Source: Hesseltinella vesiculosa
Lineage: Eukaryota > Mucoromycota > Mucoromycetes > Mucorales > Cunninghamellaceae
DNA: 64,000 bases
Reading direction: 5' to 3'
Assembly (NCBI GenBank): GCA_002104935.1
Contig: MCGT01000012.1
Span: 372,001 to 436,000 of the forward strand
Made by a program: the position numbers and the translations under genes. Shown piece by piece: positions 31,970 through 43,540 of the stretch. Numbering within the stretch: position 1 is the first letter of the stretch; each line of letters begins with the position of its first letter. Under the pieces are notes generated by a model that saw only the letters and a list, made by a program, of their open reading frames with translations, did no database searches and was not told the origin of the DNA.

Positions 31970-32249
31970 ATCTCTTTTTACCATCGTTGCTTTTGGGGTG
32001 AATAAAAAAATAAATTGTCGCAATTTACTCCTTTTGAATGGTTATTTTGGATTTCATTGTGTTCGACTCTTTCGTGATCTCTCTGCTTTTTTCTTTCTGC
32101 TTTGGGAAATGTTTATGCAGACGATGTTTTTTTTTTATTATTACTGACATCGACAAAAAGTCTTGTTTGATTCTCTCTCTTCTGTTCATCCTACCTACCC
32201 TCCTTCACTCCTTCCACTGCCCATTCCATTCCCTTTACTTCATGCCATT
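31970..32249. other. Intergenic and HMG-gene leader
   Basis: 280 bp between the uL29 stop and the HMG-box gene start, mostly T-rich. It includes the short overlapping upstream frame at 32242-32265. Confidence 0.45.
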
Positions 32250-32265
32250 ATGCCTTCTCCGCTGA
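32242..32265 (+). promoter_or_regulatory. Upstream ORF overlapping the HMG-box start
   Basis: An ATG at 32242 opens a seven-codon frame that ends with TGA at 32263-32265 and overlaps the main ATG at 32250 in a different frame. Ribosomes starting at the first ATG would pass over the main start, so translation of the factor may be reduced. Effect is inferred; the transcript start is not known. Confidence 0.5.
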
Positions 32266-33273
32266 CGCCTCTCACTCCCTCACAACTTCGAGACGTCCGC
32301 AAGTTAATTGACCATGTCCAAACCCTGCCTCGTAACCGCCGCGTGCGGGCCAAGCGTCAACGCCAGCAAGGCAGTGAGCCTCCTCGGCCCATGAACTGCT
32401 TTTTGGTCTACCGCTGTGAAAAGCAGCGCCAGATCACCGAGTTGTGTCCCGGTGCCAACCATCGAATGATCTCCAAAATTGTCGCCAGCTGGTGGAAAGC
32501 CATTTCGCTGGAGCACCGCCGCTTGTACCAAGAGCAAGCCAGCCTTGAGAAAATCAAGCATCTGGATCAGTAAGCGGACTTCCTTTTTTTTTTTTTTCCT
32601 CGCTTGCTGACACCCTGCTTCTTTTAGGTACCCTGATTACAAGTACATGCCCAAGCGCAAACCCTCGGTGAAGCTAGACTCAAACCAGGTCGAGACTTTC
32701 AAAGAGGCAACACCTGAGCTCATGCCTGGTGCCGATATTGATTTGAAACTCGAAACGGTGGATCGTCTTCCGGACCCCAATGGCCCTATCAAGCCCGAAC
32801 CTGTTGCCACGGCCCCACCTATGCTTAACTCTCACCAGCATCCCACACCCCCGGCCACCAATCCCCCCGTCTTTCTTGATCCTCTGCTGATGCCTCCATT
32901 GGCCCAAAGCGCTACAAACGCCTTTGTAGGCATGCCCAACGGTGCACCTGATTTGACCGAGCCTCTCTTTTGGCCTAACCCTGTGACCTCTCTGTTTGAA
33001 GACAATCTCGCCAATCACCTGTCAATGGTCGCTCCCTTACGATTCTATCCTCCTTTCGCACCTCTGACACATCAAACTCGATGGCCGGATTTATACCCGG
33101 GTATCCTGGCGCCACCCTCCTTCTTGGAGAGCTATCTCCCATTTTTTAATGGGATGAGCGGAGCCATGGATTATCTCGTTTTCTCCCCGGAAGCGTTTGG
33201 CACTGTCCCTCCTTCTACCACTTTCCACCCCACCTTTGGCCATCCTGCCCTTGCCACAAACCATACCCACTAA
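32250..33273 (+). CDS. MATA-type HMG-box transcription factor
   Basis: Two exons, 32250-32569 and 32628-33273, joined in phase 2, give 321 aa. The HMG box spans about residues 45-115: RPMNCFLVYRCEKQ, then ISKIVASWWKAIS and YPDYKYMPKRK across the intron. The RP-N-F-L-Y-R start and the SK-x2-x-x-W centre place it with the fungal MATA_HMG / sex-determination group and Ste11-like factors rather than with HMGB. The rest is Pro-rich and probably disordered, with an FEDNLANHL stretch. It is not flanked by the triose-phosphate transporter and RNA helicase genes that frame the Mucorales sex locus, so I do not call it sexM or sexP. Confidence 0.85.
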
Positions 33274-33722
33274 CGCATTTTCAGCGTTGTCTTCACTGAA
33301 ACGGTGCCTTTTTGACCTGTTTGCTATCAAAATATTAAAAAATGAAAATTATCTCATTGTTTCAACACAAACGAATTTCTCGAGGTTACGTACGATTCAA
33401 TCCTAATAGCTGAAGAGGAACGAAGGGCCTTCCTTTTTTAGGAAGTAAACTTTGCCGGCGGCATTTGAAACAACAACACGGCGCTGGTCTATCCGCAAGC
33501 CACCTAAGACGCAAAAGAAGAAGGCGCGCTTCTTTTTTTCTTTCAAGGAGTAGGACACTTTTTTTTTTTTTTGAAAAAAGACAATTTTATTTCGGAAAAG
33601 CTATACATTGCAACAAAAAAAAAGGCAGGGCTTTCTTTTTTTTTTTTTTTTGGGTCAAATCAAATGAGGGAGAAAGGAGGGCGGATGATGCGAGAGAAAT
33701 AATAGGACGGAGGTGAGGGAAT
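33274..33722. other. Convergent 3' ends of HMG and Hsp90 genes
   Basis: 449 bp with A and T tracts (33560-33572, 33637-33650). No gene is supported; the open frame at 33465-33716 is made largely of homopolymer codons. Confidence 0.45.
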
Positions 33723-36068
33723 CTAATCAACTTCTTCCATCTTGGAGGCTTCAGAGACTTCTTCAATGGGAGCTTCGTCGACAGGTTCGTCAGCAACAAC
33801 ATCGTCTTCATCAATGGAGAGACCGAGAGAGATCATGCGGTTGATGCGCTTGGCAAAGTCGGAGGGGTCTTCCAAGGAGAAACCAGAGGTCAACAAGGAG
33901 GTTTCGAACAACAAGGTGGTCAAGTCCTTGACGGTGCGGTCAGAAGCATCGGCGGTGACCTTGGCTTCGAGGGCCTTGACAATGGGGTGGGAGGGGTTGA
34001 GTTCCAAGGTCTTCTTGGAAGCCATGTAGGCGGACATGGAGTTGTCGCGGAGGGCTTGAGCCTTCATGATACGTTCCATGTTGGCGGACCAGCCGAATTG
34101 ACCAGTGGTGAGGACACAAGGAGAGTCGGTCAACTTGTTGGAGACGACGACCTTTTCGACCTTGTCACCGAGGATGTCCTTGACAACCTTGCAGAGGTTT
34201 TCGTACTTCTTTTCTTCCTCTTCACGGGCCTTCTTTTCTTCTTCGTCTTCTTCGATTTCAACACCTTCCTTGGTGATGCACACCAACTTCTTGTCGTCGT
34301 ATTCCTTGAGTTGGGTGGTGGCGTATTCATCGATGGGGTCGGTCATCAACAAGACTTCGATGCCACGCTTCTTGAAGCCTTCCAAGAAGGGTGAGTTTTC
34401 GACAGCAGCACGGGATTCACCGGTGATGTAGTAGATGTTCTTTTGCTTTTCGGGCATGCGGGTGACATAGTCCTTGAGAGAAGTCATTTCTTCGCCAGAC
34501 TTGGTGGAGTGGTAGCGGAGGAGATCAGCAAGCTTGTTGCGGTTTTGGGCATCTTCGTGGATACCGAGCTTGAGGTTCTTGGAGAAGGCTTCGTAGAACT
34601 TGTCAAAGTTTTCCTTGTCTTCGGCGATTTCTTGGAACATTTCCAGACACTTCTTGACGAGGTTCTTGCGGATGACCTTGAGGATCTTGTTTTGTTGGAG
34701 CATTTCACGAGAAATGTTGAGGGGCAAGTCTTCCGAGTCGACCACACCCTTGATGAAACCGAGCCATTCAGGGATCAATTCTTCGCAGTCATCCATGATG
34801 AAGACGCGACGGACATACAGCTTGATGTTGTTGCGCTTCTTGCGGCCTTCGAACAAATCAAAGGGAGCACGCTTGGGCACGAACAAGATGGCGCGGAATT
34901 CCAATTGACCTTCCACGGAGAAGTGCTTGACAGACAAGTGGTCTTCCCAATCGTTGGTGAGGGTCTTGTAGAAGTTGGCATATTCGTCTTCCTTGATGTC
35001 TTCGGGGTTGCGAGTCCACAAGGGCTTGGTCTTGTTCAATTCTTCGTGATCAGTGACCTTTTCCTTGATGGTCTTCTTTTCCTTCTTCTTGTTGTCTTCA
35101 TCTTCGACTTCTTCGATCTTGGGCTTGTCTTCGCCTTCCTTGACTTCTTCCTTTTCGTCATCAGAGACTTCGACATCGACTTCCTTTTCGACAGTCAATT
35201 CAATGGGGTAGGAGATGAATTCAGAGTGCTTCTTGACGATGTCCTTGATGCGCTTTTCATCCAAGTATTCAACCTAGGCAAATTCAAAAAAAAACGGTCA
35301 GTTCACCTCGCTCATCCAAAAAAAAAAATAACCTACTTGGTCTTCCTTCAAGAACAAACGCATTTCAGTACCACGACCAAGGGAGGGGTTGACTTCATCG
35401 CGAGTGATAGTGAAAGAGCCACCAGCAGAGGATTCCCAGATGTATTGTTCATCATCGTTGTGCTTGGTGATGACTTGGACCTTGTCAGCAACCAAGTAGG
35501 CAGAGTAGAAACCCACACCGAATTGACCAATCATGGAAATATCAGCACCAGAGGACAAAGCTTCCATGAAAGCCTTGGTACCAGACTTGGCAATGGTACC
35601 CAAGTTGTTGACCAAATCAGCCTTGGTCATACCAATACCAGTATCACGGATGGTCAAGATGTTGTTTTCACGATCAGGGGTGATACGGATGAACAAGTTC
35701 TTTTCAGAGTCCAACACCGAGGGATCAGTCAAGGATTGATAACGGATCTTGTCCAAAGCATCAGAGCCGTTGGAGATCAATTCACGCAAGAAGATTTCCT
35801 ATCAAGAACAAAAATGTGAGCCACATAATCCAACTCGACACTCTTGAAGATCATTCCCTTTTTTTTTTTTGCCCACGCCAGCATTTTTCACCCTTTTGTC
35901 TTGTTCATCACGCTCTCATCCTGTTTATCTTCTCTTTGTTCCCCCCCCGTCACGCTCATCCACTAGCTTTTTTCCTGTGCTTACCTTGTTGGAGTAGAAG
36001 GTGTTGATGATCAAGCTCATCAACTGAGAGATTTCAGCTTGGAAGGAAAAGGTTTCAGCTTCAGGCAT
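33723..36068 (-). CDS. HSP90: Cytosolic Hsp90 chaperone
   Basis: Three exons: 35985-36068, 35337-35798, 33723-35273; 698 aa. Hsp90 is the ATP-dependent chaperone for kinases and receptors. The N-terminal ATPase domain shows [45 protein letters not shown] and [15 protein letters not shown]; a charged Lys/Glu-rich linker follows at about 220-265; the middle domain has [19 protein letters not shown]; the C-terminus ends in MEEVD, the docking site for TPR co-chaperones, which marks the cytosolic form. All phases are 0. Codon use is strongly biased (AAG, GAG, TTC, GAC), as for a highly expressed gene, and this bias leaves a 458-codon antisense open frame over it that is not a gene. Confidence 0.97.
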
Positions 36069-36299
36069 GTTGTTAAATGTTATATCCCAAAAGGTGAGAG
36101 AATAGAAGAAAAAAAAAAAAAGAAAAACAAAAGAAACTCGCGGGGGTGCCAGTTAAATAACAAAAAAAAAAAAAAAAAAAACTCGAAACGCCGCTGCTCC
36201 CCAGTGCTTCCAGCACCTTCTTTCACTCAAAATAGCCTTGCCCAATCACAAGCCCGATCACACACCAACGGCAGCCTGCCAACCTCCTCGCATCTACTG

Positions 36300-36312
36300 G
36301 AAACTTTTTGAA
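36300..36312. promoter_or_regulatory. Heat-shock-element-like site upstream of Hsp90
   Basis: The bases read GAA, two spacers, TTT, two spacers, GAA: three alternating 5-bp units with one mismatch (TTT for TTC). It lies about 230 bp upstream of the Hsp90 ATG. Position fits an Hsf1 site, but a single imperfect match is weak evidence. Confidence 0.35.
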
Positions 36313-36438
36313 ACACAGCATGGCCTGTTTCAGCTCTTCCATTGATCCACGGAAAAAAAAAAAAAACCACAGCGAGTCATGTCCTATTTTTTATTGGTAT
36401 GAGGTGAGAGAGTAAGAGAGTAAGAGTAGAGTTAGAGT

Positions 36439-37285
36439 TCATTGATTGTTGAACCAGATGGACCCTTTTCGCTCGCCAAAGCTTGGGTCATAGGTGTCAA
36501 ACAGGCCTTCTACAAATTTTTCTCGGATAAAACAATCTAACACATCGGGTATCGTAAGACTATAGTCACGCCAGAAGCTGGAGCCTGCTTTGTTGTCATG
36601 ACGTCCAACAGCCAACAACATAAAATCCGGCGTTCGCTTGGTATGTCTATTTTGAAAAAAGCTGAGTTTCAAAGTTTCAAAAATTTGGGTGGCTGTGATA
36701 GCCTCCCCTGATTTTTCTTACGCAAAGATTTGACCAAGACCGTACTTGTGTTTCTCGATCAGATCCAGTACGTTGGGGTCCTTGACATAGAGGATCGAGT
36801 CGGCCTCGATGACCATTTTTTCAGCAAAGTAGATTTGCACCTTGCGCTCAAAATGACGGTTGGGTAGATTGCTTTGTTCGTACATGGGTCGGTTGTAAAT
36901 GATTTCCACACGGCTGGGCACATTAAAATAGGCAGACACAAGCCGCTGCAGGTTGCCAGACGCTTGTAGCAGCATCCGTTGCACCGGGGAAAATGCCTCG
37001 GGCAACTGGACAAACACGTTTTTCGACGACACTATCAGCGAGGCACAAAAAAAAAAAAAAAGGTGAATGGCTTTCGTCCTTGTCATTCCCATTTCCATGG
37101 CCCCATGTGGTTCTATGATTTGCTATCATTACTGCACTGCTGTTCCGCATGCGCGCAAATCCAGTTTTGCCTGGCAGTGATCAGAAATGTCATGATCGAT
37201 CGTGGTAGGACTTACGTTCTTCGGTGAACTGGAATGGTAGCATTTCATAGTCGCTTGTTCCAGGAGGATTGGGAAGCTTGAACAT
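36439..37285 (-). CDS. Chorismate-lyase-like protein (DUF98 type)
   Basis: Three exons, 37216-37285, 36722-37031 and 36439-36646, give 195 aa (phase 1 then phase 2). The central part, LSPF/FSPVQRMLLQASGNLQRLVSA-like start, then R-V-E-I-I, then a YFAEKMVIEADSILYVKD stretch and a YGLGQIF turn, follows the order of the UbiC/Rv2949c-like (PF01947) lyase fold. Bacterial members split pyruvate from chorismate; the role in fungi is not known to me. ATG 37285 is chosen because it is the first Met of the open exon, but the frame is open upstream to an acceptor-like site at 37310, so an additional 5' exon is possible. Fold assignment is moderate, activity is a guess. Confidence 0.6.
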
Positions 37286-38318
37286 ATTGTAAACTAAGTA
37301 TGGATTCTATGTCTATGGAAGGGAAAAATATGGCATGTATTTATACGACAAACAAAAAAAAAAAAAAAAAAGGGTGCAAAAAGAGTAGGGAAATAAAAAA
37401 CGCCTCCCTTTTTTCGCACGGCTGGATTGCCTTGGGCGGAGTTTCTCCACCCTGGTTGCTGTGGGCGGTTGGCCTCGACCCATCGCTCTAGTCAGCTGCA
37501 GAGAACCCGGGAGCTACCAAAAAAGTACAACCCTGGACATTCTTTAGGAACCACGGCTGACCAACCGGTTCGGCTGGTTACCAAAAATTTGGAAATACAA
37601 CAATGCAAGTTACATACGCACAAGGTCTGCTGTCACGGATAGAGCACCTGTTGATGCAAGCAACTCGTTGCAGGTGCAGCAGCAGCAGCAGCCAGGCTAC
37701 CCCAGTCTGCTGCAATCCTACCAGGAAGACAAACTTCATGCCCCTTTTATGCTAAATCAAGTGAATCTCACCGAGACATACGCGGCAAGGGCACACCCGA
37801 TAATGAACAAGGCTCGCTTCCCTTGTCTCATCGCTTTTATTATTTTTCCTCGTACACAGCTAGAAAAAGGGTGAGGCCATGGTGTGCAAAAAAAATAAAA
37901 CCTTTTGGTGATCAAGATTTGTAGGAATATGCAGGGTATTGCAGTAAACCCGTATGCATGAACAATAACTAGGATGGAATGTTTGATTGCTTTTTGCTCA
38001 GGGAGGACCGCAGGCCGCAATGCAAGACACCCCAGTCGTTGTCGACATCTCCCTCTTGCTTTTTTTTTTTTTTTTTCATTCCACCATGTTCACCTGCACC
38101 AGTCAAAAACATGTTTGTAAAAATCTCGATCAATCATGCTACTGCCTCTGCCTATACTAAATGATACTAATCCATTCCACTGCTTTCCAAAGTTTCTTTC
38201 TGTTTTAATGCCAGAGTCTGTGTCACACGGGAAGGAAAAAAGGAAAAAAGCGCCTGCAGCTTCGATTTTTCCAGCTTGCTTTTATCTTTTCAGCTACTTC
38301 ACCTTCGGCCAATTGAAA
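37286..38318. other. Intergenic, no supported gene
   Basis: 1 kb between the divergent lyase-like and chitinase genes. Holds a CAG run at 37675-37691, an A tract at 37351-37370 and a T tract at 38060-38077. Short open frames lack any supporting signal. Confidence 0.45.
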
Positions 38319-39859
38319 ATGTCAGCACCTCCACCTGTGGTCAATGGGCTTGTTGTTGCAGGTTACTTTGTTAACTGGTAAAGTGATTTAGTATGAAGCG
38401 ACTTACCCAATCCACCTTTTGGACACAAGTAGTAGAGTGCTCACACGCATTTAACTTCTTTACTGACAGGGGGATCTATGCTCGCAATTACAATGTCATT
38501 GACCTTGCTCAAAAAGCATCGAGCCTGACCCACATTCTCTATGCATTTGCCAATCTAGAATCGAGCGGTCAGGTCATACTTGGCGTAAGTATCCATTCCT
38601 TTTTTAGTTTTTATTTTTAGCTAGCGGAGCTCTCCTAGTCTTGGCACTCACGCAACTTTGTAGGATGTTTGGGCCGACAAGGACAAGCATTTTCCACCAG
38701 GTAGGACTGTCATAGCAAACAAGCCGAAGCGTTGCTAACATTGTGGGCGCGATTTTTTTAAGAGCAAACCGTCAATGGCAAGGGCGATGCATGGTCCGAG
38801 AACGATAGCGGCAACTTGTTTGGCAACTTGAAACAGCTCTATCTATTGAAGCAACAGAACAGACATCTAAAAGTATCCTTGAGTATTGGTGGTTGGACAT
38901 GGTCAACCAACTTTGCAGCTGTCGCCACCGACCCACAAAAACGAGCCTTGTTTGTCCAATCGGCCGTCAAACACCTGGCGGACTTGGGGCTAGATGGCAT
39001 TGGTAAAAAAAAAAAAAAATAGCTTGCAGGCTGTGACAGGTGATCTGGCGCGTAGAGTTATCTTACAGCCATTTTTTTTTCTCGCGTAGACATCGACTGG
39101 GAGTACCCAAAGAATGAGCAAGAAGCCTTGGCCTACGTGCATCTGTTGTACGACATGCGCATTGCCCTGGACCAATACCAGCAATCGCTGGGTCAAACCC
39201 ACGAACCTCGATTGACCCTCTCCGTAGCTGTGCCTTGTGGACCTCAACAATACCGACTCCTGCGCCTACGTGACATGGCTGCCTATGTCGACATCTTTTA
39301 CCTGATGGCCTACGATTTTGCTGGTAGCTGGGATCCCCACACTGGCCATCAATCGGCATTGTATGGCGGCTCCTTGAATGTCCACCAAGCTGTGTCGGAT
39401 TACATCGCAGCCGGTGTGCCGAGCAACAAGCTGGTCATGGGCATGCCCGCGTACGGTCGAGCGTTTTCCAACACCAACGGCCAGCCTGGCCAACCTTACC
39501 AAGGCACTCCTGAAGGCTCCTGGGAACAGGGTCAATTCGACTACAAGGCACTGCCGCGGCCCGGCGCTCAAGAGCAGCATGATCCAACCAACGTGTGCTC
39601 GTGGTCCTATGATCCAGCGCGCCAGGAGTACGTCACCTATGACTCTCCAATCGTCGTCCAATCCAAGTGCGATTATATCCTCCGGGCCAACCTTGGCGGT
39701 GCCATGTTCTGGGAACTCTCAGCCGACCACCCCGTTGGCCATCCTCGTAGTCTTGTGGAAGCTGTTGCCCGAAGCTTCCAAGGCCGTCTGGACACCATGC
39801 CTAACCATCTCGCCTATCCGTCCAGCCAATATCAAAACATGCGAGCCCCTTTGTCTTAG
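38319..39859 (+). CDS. GH18 chitinase, probably intracellular or non-classical secretion
   Basis: Five exons: 38319-38377, 38470-38584, 38664-38700, 38763-39002, 39090-39859; 406 aa. Glycoside hydrolase family 18 enzymes cut chitin; the signature D-x2-D-x-D-x-E is D148-GI-D151-I-D153-W-E155, and E155 is the catalytic acid. It is split by intron 4, whose removal restores DGIDIDWEY. Other family marks are AGYFVNWGIYARNY at the start, KVSLSIGGWTWS, YDFAGSWD and the GGAMFWELSAD near the end. The N-terminus has no signal peptide (the first 20 residues are only mildly hydrophobic) and there is no chitin-binding domain, so it fits the short, cytosolic class V group with a role in wall remodelling or autolysis. 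Confidence 0.92.
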
Positions 39860-41298
39860 AATCACCCCATCCTCGCTTATTATTTCTGTCCTGTCCTGTC
39901 CTGTATTTTTGTCCATTTTATCCACCCCACCCCCACCATCATAAAACACAGATTAGCCAAAGTGAGAACAGGGAACGGACTAGTAGAGATGGACATCCAA
40001 AAACCGCCTGTCCCCGGCGCTGCCTGTCAGAAGCGATTCTTCGAGGGAAAGAGCAAAAAAAGGCAAGAGGACAGGCTTCATTGCACTTGTTGGGTCGTTT
40101 GGTTTTGGGTGACATTTCCATACCACACATGGCGGTTCTGCAGGCTTGGAATCATCCAATAAACTATGTTTTTCTGCTCTGTTTGCTCCATGTTAAATTA
40201 AAGTGCGCAAGCAAGGAAAACCGGATGCGCGAGAAATCGGTATAATGCATGTTTGCCGGCCATCTCGCTCATCCCTGTCTGAGAGAGCCGCAGTTTTTAT
40301 TCAGGGTCATTTCTCACCATTTTTTCACTGGTTTGGAAAATTTGGGATGAATTTGTTTAAAGAAATTTGACACTGTGATCTTTGATCAGATCGCTTGGGT
40401 CCCCTGAGGGCAATGGATGGTTTTTTTTAGCGGAGGAACCAGATGTGTCAAAATATAAAGTGAGCAAGCATTGGCTTGGCGACCTTCACCAATCGACCCG
40501 ATTTATTTAACACCATCATCATTCATGCACATACGTACCCTTACAAAGTCTCAGATCGATCCAGTCACTCGAACGTGAGGTGGTGGATATGCTTTTTGTT
40601 TTTATTTTCAAAAGGAAGAAATTGGATGGTCTCAATCTCTGTACAGGGTTTTCGATACCTGGCTACGCACGCAGAGCAGCCATCTCCAAAGCAATCCAAA
40701 AACCAAATGTCCTGATTTGATAAAGAAACCAGCACCTTGATCATGTCGGACTTACCGTTGGCACCAGCTCTGCATCAGCAAATCCAAGGCATTGTGCGGA
40801 GATGGAATACGGCCATCCAAATTCCTTCGTCATTTTGAAAAGAAAAAGCAGATGCTTTACAGCACTTTGAGTGACTGGGTCGTTCTGAGACTTTGTAAGG
40901 GTACGCATGTGCATGAATGATGATGGTGTTGAAAAAATCGGGTCGATCGGTATTCCTCCGCCAAAAAGAAAAAAAAATTGGTTGTCAGCCAAATCAACAG
41001 AGGCCCCTGCTGCTTTTCAAAAAAAGGAATGCAATGCGTGGCACATTTGATCGATTGGATCAACCTGAAATTTTGAGTAAGAGCAGTATATTGCAAAAAC
41101 TTCGTTTGCTGAAAAAATAAAGTCGATCAGTGATGGTCACCCAGCCCAGGAAGTCAAAAGAACAAAAAAGGCTCAGCCAACAGTAAAATTTCAGTATCCG
41201 ACCTTTCCTCAGATGCTTGAAACTCCAAGCGCAACACGTCTCTTTGCTCTTTTTCCTTTCTTTTCCTTTTTCTTTTTTTGTCGTTTGCACCTTGGTTA
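39860..41298. other. Intergenic with a foldback repeat
   Basis: Chitinase 3' flank and ATG5 5' flank. Apart from the inverted repeat at 40424-40978 I see no feature; the short frames over that repeat are mirror images of each other, as expected from the fold. Confidence 0.5.
40424..40978. repeat. Long imperfect inverted repeat (foldback)
   Basis: The left arm (from 40424, GCGGAGGAA) and the right arm (ending 40978, read in reverse GCGGAGGAA) mirror each other. The best-kept part pairs 40494-40568 with 40877-40948: both read GACCCGATTT, CACCATCATCATTCATGCAC and CCCTTACAAAGTCTCAGA with few mismatches. Similarity falls toward the centre near 40720-40760. Such a shape fits a foldback/MITE-type element or a hairpin-RNA source. 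No transposase is inside. Confidence 0.7.
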
Positions 41299-42401
41299 AT
41301 GTCGTCTTTAGACCTGGACATTTCAAAAAGAATTTGGTCTGGGAAGATCCCGGTGCAAATAGTCCTCGGTACTCATGATCCTGCCGACACCTTGTTTGTA
41401 AGATGAGGACCATTTTACGTAAAAAATTGTGAAGTCTCATATCAATTGCGTCCATGTCGGCTTTAGATGGAAGTGCCACGCTGCTCGTATTTACCATTGC
41501 TGACCAGCACACTATGCACCCAATGGGATAGATTGGAAACCATCGATCCTGGGATTATTTGGTATGATTACGATGGCGAGCCACTCAAGTGGTAAGTAGG
41601 CTCCTCTTTTACTTGTCTCCTTTCATTGACCCACTCTTTTACGGCGGATGGCGTAGGCATTACCCTCTGGGTTTACTGTATGACCTGTGGTGCACGGCGT
41701 ATCAGAAGGAAAAGAAGTCGATCAAACTCCCTTGGAAGCTCACGCTTCACACCGACACTTATCCGGACGTTTTGCTCCAGAACCCGACCATAGACACCAT
41801 GAAGGATATGTACATGGCCATGCTCAAAGAAGCAGACTTTTTGCGACACGGCTCCACCAAGAAAGTGATGAATCTCTCTAAACAGGATCAATCACAGCTA
41901 TGGCTAGCGTTGACGACAGGTAAAAACCATGCAAGGGAAAGATGTGGCCTCTTACTTTGCTTGTTTCTTCGGTTAGAACGTTACGATGATTACTGGCATG
42001 TGAACCATCAGATCTTAGATGACCGCACCGGCCCAGCCGGCACTGAGGATACAGCCAGCCATGGGCCACGCCATGTTCCTTTGCGGCTCTATCTTCCAAA
42101 CCAATGTCCTGTGGTTCAAGACCTTGTTTCCTTTGTCACCGAAAATGGTAAGCACAGCTTCAGCAAGGGAAAAAAAAAGAATCCGTCAGTGATGTCTTTG
42201 GGTTGATCAACTCGTGTCTTTTTATGATGTTCAGGTGAACCCAATCAGCTAGATAAGGCCATCCGCCAGCTGGTTCCAAGCATGCCGTTGGATGTGCGAG
42301 TCATGGCTCATGGCGTGCAATTGCCAGGCTCTGTGCCTATCCGTTGGGCAGCTGACTGTCTTTCCTACCCTGATAACTTTTTACATCTGGTAGTCTACTG
42401 A
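41299..42401 (+). CDS. ATG5: Autophagy protein ATG5
   Basis: Five exons: 41299-41397, 41467-41591, 41657-41919, 41977-42147, 42235-42401; 274 aa, normal for the family. Atg5 is covalently joined to Atg12 and with Atg16 forms the E3-like complex for Atg8 lipidation on the phagophore. Family marks are IWSGKIPVQIVLG at the N-terminus, [28 protein letters not shown] across intron 2, and the C-terminal VRVMAHGVQLPGSVPIRWA and YPDNFLHLVV. The acceptor lysine for Atg12 should lie near KKVMNLSKQDQSQLW (about residue 140-155), where the family has a conserved Lys before the helix. The N-terminal start at ATG 41299 gives the expected length. Confidence 0.93.
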
Positions 42402-43540
42402 CGATGGTAAACCCGCCATACTTTTTTTGTTCTTTTTTTTTATTATACCCCCTATCCACAAGCACACATGGCCGCTGACCCTTCCAAACATGCACGTGTA
42501 TTACAGTAGCATCAGATTAAAGCAAGATTTATTACTATTATTTTTACCTCGTGCCAGCCAACCTTGCCTAGTTTGAAAAGGAATAAAAAGGGAAGCGCGT
42601 ATAAAAACCGGCAAGAGTTCTGACTCGGTCCTTTGCCAAGGAGGGTGCTGACGAGGGAAAGAGACCCTGGCCTATGACGATGAGTTGATTTTTCTCTCTC
42701 GCGCTTAATACCAACCTGTGGGATTGGAACAAACCAGAAGATCGTCTCACCTCAGCCCAGTTGCTCCCCCCCCCCCAATCAAAATCGTAACCTCAGTCCT
42801 CATTCTTGCTCCTCTCTCAACCATTAAATTTTGATCTCAGTACGGCAATCCTATTTTCTTCAACACTCTCGGAGGTGCGTGCGCCGTATGAAAGGTGGAG
42901 AGATGTGGGATCAAGAGCCTCCGTTCACCAAAAATTCAACATCCGATATCACCGCATTGGACCTCTCTCATTTGCTGGCACCCATGCTATATGACCACAG
43001 GGAAAAGCACAGATCACTTGGGCATGGTGGCACAGACCTGGAAGCACAACTTTGCCACCGAGGGAGTAGTTTCAGCCCTTCCAGCGGTGACGGCTGTGCC
43101 ACTGTCGATTTTTTGATGAGATTTTAAAAAAATTGAAATAATATTTATGGCAGCAACTTCAAAACGATACAAAAAAAAAATTATAAACATGGTTGGAGGG
43201 AAGGTCTAACCAAGGAGAAAAAAGGGGAGGGGAAAAGGTAGTGGTGAAAAAGCCAATGCTTAAAAAACTAATAGACATAAGAGGACGTGGTGCATTTACA
43301 GCAAGTAAAAGGCAGAAACCTTTCGCTTAAACCCAAGGATACAAGTTCATGTACATGGACGAAGATCGTCCTAAAAAAAAAAGTGAATATAAAAAAAGGA
43401 GGTCTAAAAACAAAGGGGAGATAAAAATGGGATGATGGAAGATTAGATTGGCCAGAGAAATAAAATACACGCAGACACAGAGATAAAAAAAAAAAAAGAA
43501 AGGCAAAAAGTATAGATCCAAAACAAAGAGACTAGGGGTT
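42402..43540. other. Intergenic, no supported gene
   Basis: ATG5 3' flank and Pumilio 3' flank. Plus-strand frames around 42806-43127 overlap in three phases and look like decayed coding DNA, but I cannot name a source. Several A tracts lie at 43170-43180 and 43372-43381. Confidence 0.4.

Noticed and set aside
32250..33273. HMG-box gene as the mating-type locus (sexM/sexP)
   Set aside because: The flanking transporter and RNA helicase genes that frame the Mucorales sex locus are not next to it; neighbours are uL29 and Hsp90.
34443..35819. 458-codon open frame on the plus strand
   Set aside because: It is exactly antisense to the Hsp90 gene and exists because that gene's codon bias avoids stops on the other strand; the Hsp90 reading is certain.
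37675..37691. CAG repeat as a coding polyglutamine tract
   Set aside because: The surrounding frame is short, has no exon boundaries and no neighbours to join.
42806..43127. Overlapping plus-strand frames after ATG5
   Set aside because: Three phases alternate without splice sites that close; could be a decayed gene but no source is recognised.
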